From positions 6,798 to 19,812 of the forward strand of contig FR886168.1 of NCBI GenBank assembly GCA_000436475.1: a DNA stretch of 13,015 nt, read 5' to 3'. The position numbers and the translations under genes are program-made. Below the pieces are notes generated by a model. The model had not been told where the DNA came from. It did not search any database and saw nothing but the letters and a program-made list of their open reading frames with translations. Positions 6,080-13,015 of this stretch are shown piece after piece. Numbering within the stretch: the first letter of the stretch is position 1; each line of letters begins with the position of its first letter. This stretch comes from Eubacterium sp. CAG:248. GTDB lineage: Bacteria; Bacillota; Clostridia; Lachnospirales; Lachnospiraceae.

Positions 6080-8167
6080 ATGGAAAAGTTTGGAAAAGTA
6101 ATTGTTAAGCTTAGAATCCCTATTCTGGTTCTAAGTATTCTGCTTCTTATTCCATCTGCAATTGGATATGTTAATACAAGAGTTAACTATGATATCCTGT
6201 ATTATCTTCCAGATGAGATTGAGACTATGCAGGGACAGGACATTCTTATGAAGGATTTCAATAAGGGTGCCTATGCTATGGTGGTTGTCCAGGATATGGA
6301 CACGAAGGCTGCCAATAAGCTTATCAAGAAGGTAGAGAATGTAGAACACGTTGCACAGGTTATTTCTTATACAGGAATAGTTGGTGAGGATGTTCCATCA
6401 GAAATGGTACCTTCAAAGTTCAGGAAGTATTTCGAGAATGACAGCACAGATACAACGTTATTTGCTATATTCTTCGATAATACAACTTCAAGTGATGACA
6501 CTATGAATGCTATAACACAGATAAGAAAAGAAACAGAAGGTCAGGCATTCATAAGCGGTATGTCAGCAGTAGTTACAGATACAAAGAATCTTTCAGAGAA
6601 AGAAACTCCACTTTATGTACTTATAGCGGTAGTGCTTGTTTGTATCGTACTTGCTATATTTATGGATTCATTTCTTGTGCCAGTATTCTTTATGCTGAGT
6701 ATAGGAATGGCAATTGTATACAACCTTGGTTCAAATATCCTTTTGGGAGAGGTTTCATACATAACCAAGGCACTTGCAGCGGTACTTCAGTTAGGTGTTA
6801 CGCTGGATTATTCAATATTCCTATGGCACAGCTATAAGGAAATGAAGGCACAGTATCCAAATGACCATAAGGAAGCGATGGCAGTTGCCATTGGCAATAC
6901 ACTTACATCAGTTGTCGGATCTTCTATAACAACTGTTGCAGGTTTTATTGCACTTTGTTTTATGAGCTTCACACTTGGTCTTGACCTTGGTATTGTTATG
7001 GCAAAGGGCGTTATATTTGGTGTTATCGGATGTGTAACTATACTGCCATCTTTGATTCTTACATTTGACAGGGCATTAGAGAAGACAATGCATAGAGATG
7101 TTATGCCGGGCTTTGATAAGCTTGCTGCATTTATAGTAAATCATTCGTGGATATTTATTATTATCTTCCTTGCGTTGTTAGGACCTGCTATATATGGACA
7201 GAGCCATACATCAGTATATTATGATCTGTCTGATACGCTTCCAGAGGAGCTTGCATGCTCACAGGCTAACAAGAAGCTTGAAGAAAACTTTGATATGAAT
7301 TCAATATATATGATACTTGCAGATACGAATATGTCTACAGATACGGCAAATGAAATGCTTGATAAGCTTAATGATGTAGACGGTGTACAGTTTGCACTCG
7401 GACTTGATACAGCACTTAAGTCAGGTATTCCTCAGGAATTCCTTCCATCAAAGATGGTATCAGAGCTTAAGGGTGAGGATTATCAGATAATGATGATTGC
7501 TACTGATTATAAGATAGCATCAGATGATATTAACAATCAGATTAATAAGGTAAATGATATTGTAAAGTCATATGATTCAAAAGCAATGGTTGTTGGAGAA
7601 GCTCCTTGTACTAAGGATCTTATAACTATAACAGATAAGGACTTTAAGACAGTCAGTGCAGTATCAATAGTAGCTATATTTGTTATTATACTTTTTGTAC
7701 TTAAGTCAATATCACTTCCTGTTATACTTGTTGCAGCGATTGAGTTTGCTATATTTGTAAATATGGGTATTCCTTATTTTACACATACACAGATACCATT
7801 CATAGCATCCGTTGTTATTGGTACTATACAGCTTGGTGCAACAGTCGATTATGCAATTCTTATGACGACAAGATATAAGAAGGAAAGAAGCCAGGGACTT
7901 GCTAAGAAGGAAGCTATACAGACAGCACTTGCAGCATCAATACCATCTATTATCGTTAGTGCGCTTGGTTTCTTTGCAGCTACATTTGGCGTTGGCTGCA
8001 TAGCATCAGTTGATATGATAGGTTCATTATGTACATTGATGGCACGAGGCGCGATTATAAGTATGTTTGTTGTTATATTCATACTTCCATCATTGTTCGT
8101 ATTATGTGATAAGCTCATTATCAATACAAGCTTTGGCTTTAAGCCTAAGAAGAATCAGGATATGTAG
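6080..8167 (+). CDS. RND superfamily transporter, MMPL type
   Basis: A 695-residue integral membrane protein, close in length to other short bacterial MMPL proteins. It shows the internal duplication of RND pumps: TM1 (about 12-32), a large extracytoplasmic loop to about 176, TM2-6 (about 178-330), then TM7 (about 355-376), a second loop to about 520, and TM8-12 (about 525-680). Each half has the proton-relay motif of the fourth helix: QLGVTLDYSIF with D243-Y244 and QLGATVDYAIL with D590-Y591, matching the paired Asp-Tyr of MmpL3-like proteins. It should export a lipid, hydrophobic compound or drug using the proton gradient; the substrate cannot be read from sequence. The start has a TGAGG site 7 bases upstream. 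It is divergent from the tetR repressor, under a promoter with three predicted operators, and probably co-transcribed with the lipoprotein 86 bp downstream, as no terminator separates them. Confidence 0.93.
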   Translation: MEKFGKVIVKLRIPILVLSILLLIPSAIGYVNTRVNYDILYYLPDEIETMQGQDILMKDFNKGAYAMVVVQDMDTKAANKLIKKVENVEHVAQVISYTGIVGEDVPSEMVPSKFRKYFENDSTDTTLFAIFFDNTTSSDDTMNAITQIRKETEGQAFISGMSAVVTDTKNLSEKETPLYVLIAVVLVCIVLAIFMDSFLVPVFFMLSIGMAIVYNLGSNILLGEVSYITKALAAVLQLGVTLDYSIFLWHSYKEMKAQYPNDHKEAMAVAIGNTLTSVVGSSITTVAGFIALCFMSFTLGLDLGIVMAKGVIFGVIGCVTILPSLILTFDRALEKTMHRDVMPGFDKLAAFIVNHSWIFIIIFLALLGPAIYGQSHTSVYYDLSDTLPEELACSQANKKLEENFDMNSIYMILADTNMSTDTANEMLDKLNDVDGVQFALGLDTALKSGIPQEFLPSKMVSELKGEDYQIMMIATDYKIASDDINNQINKVNDIVKSYDSKAMVVGEAPCTKDLITITDKDFKTVSAVSIVAIFVIILFVLKSISLPVILVAAIEFAIFVNMGIPYFTHTQIPFIASVVIGTIQLGATVDYAILMTTRYKKERSQGLAKKEAIQTALAASIPSIIVSALGFFAATFGVGCIASVDMIGSLCTLMARGAIISMFVVIFILPSLFVLCDKLIINTSFGFKPKKNQDM

Positions 8168-8253
8168 CCAGATGGATGAATGAACAGGCAAAGATGTATA
8201 TGTCGTAACAGATATAAGAATATATCATGAAGTAAGAAAATGGAGGAATAGTT

Positions 8254-10923
8254 ATGGTTAAGAAGACTTTATTCAAATATAGTTCAGTATTAATGAGTGT
8301 TGTTCTTATAGCATCAACGCTTACAGCCTGTGGAACAAACACAGCATATAATCAGGTATCAAGTGAGGTTGCAGTAAGCAGTGAGGCAGCTTCTAATACA
8401 GAAAGCATAATATCAAATGCTATCAAAAATGAGTTATCTGTATCAAACACAAGTACATTGAAGACAAATACGCGTGACGAAATGGTATATGTGTTTGGTA
8501 AGGCAGATGGAACACAGGATCATGTAACTGTAACAGAGAAGGTGACAGATGCTAACGGTGATACAACAACTAACCAGAGCAGCTCAAGTAAGAGTGCACC
8601 TGTATCTATGAAGGTTACTTATAAGTTAAACGGTGTAGAAACAAAGCCAGAGGATATGATTGGCAAAAGTGGTAAGGTTACTATCAGATATGATTACACT
8701 AACAATGAGAAGAAGACTATAAAAGTTAATGGAAAGTCACAGACAGCTTATGTTCCATTCACAATGATCACAGGAACCCTTCTTCCAACGGATAAATTCA
8801 GTAATGTAGAAGTTACTAACGGTAAGGTCAGCAAGGTTGGTGATAACATTATAGCACTTGGCATGACTATGCCAGGTTTAAAGGATACCTTAAAACTTAA
8901 GTTTGATGGTGAAAGCCTTGATATGGATATTCCGGAATACTTTGAAATATCAGCAGATGTTAATGACTTTGAGCTTGATATGTCTATGTCAGTAGCAACT
9001 ACAAGTGTACTAAACGATGTAGATGTAGATGACTTCTCTCTTGCAAAGCTTGAGGATAAGATGAATGAGCTTCAGTCAGCAGCAGACCAGCTTACAGATG
9101 GAACTGTTACTCTTCAGGATGGTACTCAGACACTTGCAGACAGCATCCCAGCGCTTACAGATGGTGTTAACCAGCTAAATGATGGTGCAGGAACACTTAA
9201 GAATGGTATATACGCTTATACTGATGGTGCAACAGCACTGGCAGCAGGAGCAGGCCAGCTTAAGGATGGTATCACAGCTTATACTGATGGAGCATCTAAG
9301 CTTTCAGCAGGAGCAACACAGCTTAAGGGTGGTCTTTCAACATATACAGCTGGAGTAGCACAGCTTGCAAAGGGTTCTGATACTCTTACAACAGGTATTG
9401 CAGCATATACAACAGGAGCATCTAAGCTTTCAGCAGGAGCAGGAACACTCAAAAAGGGTATTGAAGACTATACAGCTGGAGTAGCACAGCTTGCAGATGG
9501 TTCGACACAGCTTAAGGATGGTCTTTCAACATATACAGCTGGTGTAGCAGCTGCAGCATCAGGAACTGCGGATTTAAAGAGTGGTATAAATGCATACACA
9601 ACAGGAGCTAAGAATCTTGGAAATGGTGCTACCGCTCTGAAAAAGGGTATCAATGATTATACAGCTGGTGTAACGAAGGCAGCAGATGGAGCTTTACAGG
9701 TAAGTAATGGCGTTTCACAGTTAAAGAAGATGCTTACAGAAAAAATGGCTGCAGATCTTAAAAATAATATTACTGCCTATAAAATGAACCAGAATATTAA
9801 AGATGATGTAGAAAACCTTACTAAAGCAGCTGTTCAGGCAGGTCTTAGTGATATAACAATAGCTGATGATCTTACTGTGCTTGCAAAGACTAGTGAAACT
9901 GAAAAAATAGAAGCTAAGATTACTGAAATGTATAATAAATATCTTATAGCATATACTAATAGTGTAGTGAAGAATGGTGCAGGCAGTCAGCTGACAGGCT
10001 TATATGCAAGCCAGTTAGGACTTTTAGTCAAGGCTTCCGGTAATCAGGGAGCAGCAAGTGCGCTTTCACAGGTGGCAACACAGCTTGTAGCCAGTACAGG
10101 TTCCCTAGAAGCACTTGAAAAAGGAGCAGAAGATGTAAGTAATGGACTTAACACTCTTAATTCCATGAATAAAACACTTAATGATGGTGCAGCACAGATT
10201 AATGATGGTTTAGTAGAGTTAAATAAGAATAATGATGCTTTGAATAATGGTATTGCAAGTCTTGATACAGGCGTATCAACTCTTAATAGCAGTAATGAAA
10301 AGTTAAATACAGGAGCTTCTCAGTTACAGGCAGGTGTGGTTAAGCTTAATGAAAACAGTAAAGCACTTAATGATGGTGTTGCCCAGATAGATACAGGACT
10401 TACAGAACTTAATGATAATAACAAAGCACTTAATGACGGTGCAGCCCAGATAAATGGGGGACTTGTACAGCTTAATGCTAACAATGATACAATCAATGGT
10501 GGTATAGACCAGATAGATAGCGGTCTTATAACACTTAATGCAAACAACAGCACACTTAATGGAGGTATTGCCCAGTTATACAACGGCTTCGCAACACTTA
10601 ATGCAAACAATCCAGCTTTAAGAGATGGTTCATCACAGCTTGCTGATGGTACATCAACACTTAAGTCATCATCAGCAACCTTAGCAGATGGTGTTACACA
10701 GCTTAATGATGGTGCTATAACCCTTAAGGATGGAATGGCTGAATTCAATGCCTCTGGTATAAAGGCTATAACAAGTCTGGTAGGAAATGATGCTGATACA
10801 GCAGTAGATACAATCAAGGAGGTTATAAAGCTTGGTAAGAATTATAATTCATTCCTTGATAAGAAGGATGGAAAGGAAAGCTCAGTAACCTTTATATATA
10901 AGACTGCTGAGTTAACTAAATAA
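8254..10923 (+). CDS. Lipoprotein with long X-X-X-Leu-X-X-Gly heptad-repeat blocks
   Basis: An 889-residue exported lipoprotein. The signal peptide ends in a lipobox LTAC (lipidated C26). A Ser-rich spacer follows, then a beta-rich domain (about 77-250, containing the KSGKVTIRYDY motif seen in this protein family), a helical start (about 262-321), block 1 (322-489, eight units of 21 residues), a non-repetitive helical insert (about 490-634), block 2 (635-823, nine units of 21 residues) and a short soluble tail. There is no C-terminal membrane segment, unlike YhgE/Pip proteins that carry similar heptads. GGAGGA precedes the ATG at 7 bases. It follows the RND/MMPL transporter in the same TetR-controlled operon, so it most likely works with that pump on the outer face of the membrane, as a scaffold, adaptor or substrate carrier. 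The heptad class is firm; the function is inferred. Confidence 0.9.
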   Translation: MVKKTLFKYSSVLMSVVLIASTLTACGTNTAYNQVSSEVAVSSEAASNTESIISNAIKNELSVSNTSTLKTNTRDEMVYVFGKADGTQDHVTVTEKVTDANGDTTTNQSSSSKSAPVSMKVTYKLNGVETKPEDMIGKSGKVTIRYDYTNNEKKTIKVNGKSQTAYVPFTMITGTLLPTDKFSNVEVTNGKVSKVGDNIIALGMTMPGLKDTLKLKFDGESLDMDIPEYFEISADVNDFELDMSMSVATTSVLNDVDVDDFSLAKLEDKMNELQSAADQLTDGTVTLQDGTQTLADSIPALTDGVNQLNDGAGTLKNGIYAYTDGATALAAGAGQLKDGITAYTDGASKLSAGATQLKGGLSTYTAGVAQLAKGSDTLTTGIAAYTTGASKLSAGAGTLKKGIEDYTAGVAQLADGSTQLKDGLSTYTAGVAAAASGTADLKSGINAYTTGAKNLGNGATALKKGINDYTAGVTKAADGALQVSNGVSQLKKMLTEKMAADLKNNITAYKMNQNIKDDVENLTKAAVQAGLSDITIADDLTVLAKTSETEKIEAKITEMYNKYLIAYTNSVVKNGAGSQLTGLYASQLGLLVKASGNQGAASALSQVATQLVASTGSLEALEKGAEDVSNGLNTLNSMNKTLNDGAAQINDGLVELNKNNDALNNGIASLDTGVSTLNSSNEKLNTGASQLQAGVVKLNENSKALNDGVAQIDTGLTELNDNNKALNDGAAQINGGLVQLNANNDTINGGIDQIDSGLITLNANNSTLNGGIAQLYNGFATLNANNPALRDGSSQLADGTSTLKSSSATLADGVTQLNDGAITLKDGMAEFNASGIKAITSLVGNDADTAVDTIKEVIKLGKNYNSFLDKKDGKESSVTFIYKTAELTK
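9217..9720 (+). repeat. Block 1: eight 63-bp units in the lipoprotein gene
   Basis: Eight consecutive in-frame 63-bp units begin at codons for Y322, 343, 364, 385, 406, 427, 448 and 469. Protein consensus in heptads: YTxGaxx, LxxGaxx, LxxGixx. Some units match almost exactly at the DNA level with a 126-bp offset (9289-9315 and 9415-9441; 9343-9369 and 9469-9495) and a 189-bp offset (9331-9353 and 9520-9542), indicating recent duplication. Confidence 0.92.
10156..10722 (+). repeat. Block 2: nine 63-bp units in the lipoprotein gene
   Basis: Nine in-frame 63-bp units begin at L635, 656, 677, 698, 719, 740, 761, 782 and 803. Protein consensus in heptads: LNxNNxx, LNxGaxq, IxxGlxx. The first heptad of each unit has Asn where other heptads have Gly. 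DNA identity between units is lower than in block 1, suggesting an older array. Confidence 0.9.
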
Positions 10924-10960
10924 TAAGGCTTACTTTTCCAAAACTCTCATATATATAATT

Positions 10961-10995
10961 GCCGGCCAGGCCGGCGGAAAGATTAACAATCTTTC
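10961..10995. repeat. Two adjacent palindromes after the lipoprotein gene
   Basis: GCCGGCCAGGCCGGC (10961-10975) is a perfect 15-base GC-only palindrome apart from its central A, striking in AT-rich surroundings. One base later, GAAAGATT/AATCTTTC (10977-10984 with 10988-10995) forms an 8-bp hairpin with a 3-base loop. Together with the terminator that begins at 10996 they make three back-to-back hairpins. Confidence 0.75.
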
Positions 10996-11041
10996 AAAAA
11001 GGGGATGCCGCATTAAGAAATTAGTGCGGTGTCCCCTTTTT
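10996..11041. terminator. Bidirectional rho-independent terminator between the lipoprotein and GH127 genes
   Basis: A 21-bp stem (10996-11016 with 11021-11041, including three G-T pairs) with a GAAA loop, ending in TTTTTT for the plus strand and TTTTT for the minus strand. It lies 72 bases after the lipoprotein stop and 5 bases after the GH127 stop, so it serves both converging genes. Confidence 0.9.
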
Positions 11042-11046
11042 TATTA

Positions 11047-12975
11047 TTAGTCACGTACCCAAACCATCATTTCACCAGTATGTCTGTTATCCCATGCATA
11101 ATAAGGTATCCAGAGTAAATCTTTATCTTCATATTCAAGATTGGTATTGTCAATATATAAATCATCACTATCGGATTCTTTTATCTTACGTCCAGTAGCG
11201 GATATCGTTACTATTCCACCGAGCATATCAGGTCGGTATTCTTCCTTGAATTGTGTTGAAGCAGGCATTTCAATTTCGTGGAGATTATTTCCATTATCCT
11301 CTTCTTCAAGACAATAAACTACAGGTCCACGCATGACAGTTATTTTTCCAATGTTCTCACGCACTTTAGGATTGGAACGTACAACACGTGCTGTAATGTC
11401 CATATTAAATTCAATAGTATGTGTATTGTTCCAGTTTGCCTCTATGTAAGCATAACCATCATTTAATGTATAATCAGCTGGTTTACCATCAACATTTATA
11501 GTATAGTTATGGCACCATGATGGAATGTGTAGTGCAAGCTTCCATATATCATTTCTTGTACTGTCTATATTAAGCTTTATATTACCATCCCATGGATAAT
11601 TGCTGTGCATGCTTATTTTAGTAGTGTTATCAAATACATTTGCCTGATTGCCTATATACAGATTAACATACAGACTGTTGGAATTCTCTGTATAAATATA
11701 TGAACCAAGTGATTCAACAAGTCTTGCAAGGTTAGGAGGGCAGCAGGCACAAGAAAACCATGTCTGTCTTTTAACCTTGACATGTCTGAAAGCCTGAATC
11801 TTTTCATTCTTTTCTGGATACACCTCCAAAGGATTAACATAGAAGAAGCTCTTGCCATCAAGTGACATGCCGCTTATTGTTCCATTGTATAAAAGTTTCT
11901 CCATTACATCGGCATATTCACCCTTTTGTTCCATTTTAAGCATACGGAGTGCAAAGAACACCATAGCTACAGATGCACATGTTTCACCATAAACAAGGTC
12001 ATTAGGAAGGTCATAATCTATGGTAAATGATTCACCATATGATGAGGAACCAAGAGCACCGGTTATAAACATTTTTTTGTGAACTATATTATCCCATAAT
12101 TTCTTACAGGTTGTATACAATTCTTCATCGTCAGAAGCTCTTGCAACATCAGCAATGCCTGAATACAGATAAACGGCTCTTACAGCATGTCCAACAGCCT
12201 CACCTCTGCCACGTACCGGCTTACCTGCCTGGTAATAATCGAATTTAAAGTAGCTGTCCTTCCATTTCCAGATGTTATTATATTTCTTAATTTCACCATC
12301 AAAATAACATGGCTGTTTTCCGCGTTCATTTATAAAATATGCCGCAAGATTTAAGTGCTTTTCATCATGTGTAATGTTATACAGGCGCATAAGAGCCATT
12401 TCGATTATTTCGTGTCCTGGGTAAGCGTGAAGTTTATCATCCTCTGGTCCAAAGATGGAATCTATGTAGTCAACAAATCTTATCATGGCATCAAGAAGCT
12501 TACGCTTTCCGGTTATCTCATAGTAAGCAACAGCCGCTTCAAGCATATGACCGGCACAATATAATTCATGATTTCCCATAATATTAGTCCATCTTTTATC
12601 AAGACCATTGATAGTGTAATATGTGCCAATATAACCATCTGACTGTTGTGTACTTACTATAAGATCGATTGCTTCATCAATCTGTTTCTCAAGGCTGCTA
12701 TCAGGGTGCCACTTTAGTGAGTATGCAGCAGCCTCTATCCATTTATATAAATCACTGTCCTGAAATACCTTTCCATGGAATTCACCCTGGGATATCCCAG
12801 CTGCTATTTTGAAATTTTCAATACAGTGGCTCGGTTCTATATCTGGAATAGCATCATTTAAAGCATTCCATTGGTATGGAAGCATCTGGGTACGTGTTGT
12901 TTCCATAATAGGACTAAAGAAACCATCGTTAACCTTGACATCTTTTACAGATTGTGTGTAAAAATCTTTGTTCAT
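11047..12975 (-). CDS. GH127 (DUF1680) beta-L-arabinofuranosidase-type glycoside hydrolase
   Basis: A 642-residue enzyme, close in length to HypBA1 of Bifidobacterium longum (658). No signal peptide, so cytoplasmic. The (alpha/alpha)6 barrel occupies about residues 15-425 and the C-terminal half is beta-sandwich. Key residues can be aligned by spacing: E315 (YGESF, the position of HypBA1 Glu322), then E331 and C333 in YGETC and C411-C412 in CACCPPN, which form the Zn site with the Cys nucleophile. Conserved histidines are seen at 136, 143, 188 and 263. HypBA1 releases L-arabinose from beta-1,2-linked arabinofuranosyl chains of hydroxyproline-rich plant proteins. Another GH127 member acts on aceric acid in rhamnogalacturonan II, so the exact sugar is open. 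AAGGAGG precedes the ATG by 8 bases. The gene's promoter lies beyond the window, so its operon cannot be judged. Confidence 0.92.
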   Translation of the reverse strand: MNKDFYTQSVKDVKVNDGFFSPIMETTRTQMLPYQWNALNDAIPDIEPSHCIENFKIAAGISQGEFHGKVFQDSDLYKWIEAAAYSLKWHPDSSLEKQIDEAIDLIVSTQQSDGYIGTYYTINGLDKRWTNIMGNHELYCAGHMLEAAVAYYEITGKRKLLDAMIRFVDYIDSIFGPEDDKLHAYPGHEIIEMALMRLYNITHDEKHLNLAAYFINERGKQPCYFDGEIKKYNNIWKWKDSYFKFDYYQAGKPVRGRGEAVGHAVRAVYLYSGIADVARASDDEELYTTCKKLWDNIVHKKMFITGALGSSSYGESFTIDYDLPNDLVYGETCASVAMVFFALRMLKMEQKGEYADVMEKLLYNGTISGMSLDGKSFFYVNPLEVYPEKNEKIQAFRHVKVKRQTWFSCACCPPNLARLVESLGSYIYTENSNSLYVNLYIGNQANVFDNTTKISMHSNYPWDGNIKLNIDSTRNDIWKLALHIPSWCHNYTINVDGKPADYTLNDGYAYIEANWNNTHTIEFNMDITARVVRSNPKVRENIGKITVMRGPVVYCLEEEDNGNNLHEIEMPASTQFKEEYRPDMLGGIVTISATGRKIKESDSDDLYIDNTNLEYEDKDLLWIPYYAWDNRHTGEMMVWVRD

Positions 12976-12983
12976 AATAAGAA

Positions 12984-12989
12984 CCTCCT
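12984..12989 (-). promoter_or_regulatory. Ribosome binding site of the GH127 gene
   Basis: AGGAGG on the minus strand, 8 bases before ATG 12975, confirms the chosen start. The remaining 26 bases to the window edge are AT-rich and show no complete promoter. Confidence 0.85.
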
Positions 12990-13015
12990 TTATTATTAAT
13001 ATGAATTATTGTAAA

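Noticed and set aside
9217..10722. Possible CRISPR-like or satellite array because of regular spacing
   Set aside because: The 63-bp period is in frame and explained by 21-residue protein units; there are no constant repeats separated by unique spacers.
5188..10923. Horizontal transfer or a mobile element carrying the efflux locus
   Set aside because: No integrase, transposase, terminal repeats or tRNA is present, and codon use looks like the flanking genes.

Overview
The window (13,015 bases, AT-rich, with AGGAGG-type ribosome binding sites and a wall-anchored extracellular polysaccharide lyase) looks like a chromosomal segment from a low-GC, Gram-positive, gut-type Clostridia. Lachnospiraceae fits best. 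A pectin-degrading member such as Lachnospira (formerly Eubacterium eligens group) is plausible from gene content and protein style, but the sequence alone does not settle the genus. There are five convincing protein genes. No tRNA, rRNA, CRISPR array, insertion sequence or phage gene was seen.

Left part (1-5155): a promoter-bearing, AT-rich upstream region leads into a very large secreted, surface-attached family-9 pectate lyase (246-4937, 1563 residues). It has three tandem beta-rich modules, two fibronectin-III-like modules, a concanavalin-like region, a right-handed beta-helix catalytic domain with its calcium aspartates and catalytic lysine intact, a low-complexity linker, and a C-terminal membrane anchor resembling a degenerate sorting signal. 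Two imperfect hairpins and a perfect 21-bp bidirectional terminator follow.

Middle part (5188-11041): a divergent regulator/efflux locus. A TetR-family repressor (minus strand) faces an RND/MMPL-type membrane transporter and, 86 bp further on, a lipoprotein with two long blocks of 21-residue (three-heptad) repeats. The shared 256-bp intergenic region carries three copies of the palindrome TGAC-N5-GTCA. One covers the -35 box of a good extended -10 promoter for the transporter and one lies just past its start point, so TetR probably represses the transporter-lipoprotein operon and perhaps itself. A structured leader RNA lies between that promoter and the transporter start. The operon ends in a cluster of three hairpins, the last a bidirectional terminator.

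Right part (11047-13015): a minus-strand gene for a cytoplasmic GH127 (DUF1680) beta-L-arabinofuranosidase-type enzyme, with the catalytic Glu and Zn/Cys motif present. Its upstream region runs off the window.

Together, the outer genes point to pectin use: the lyase cuts homogalacturonan outside the cell, and GH127 trims arabinose- or related sugar-containing oligosaccharides inside. The middle locus is a self-contained transport module. Its most interesting feature is the pairing of an RND-type pump with a lipoprotein rod long enough to cross a Gram-positive wall.
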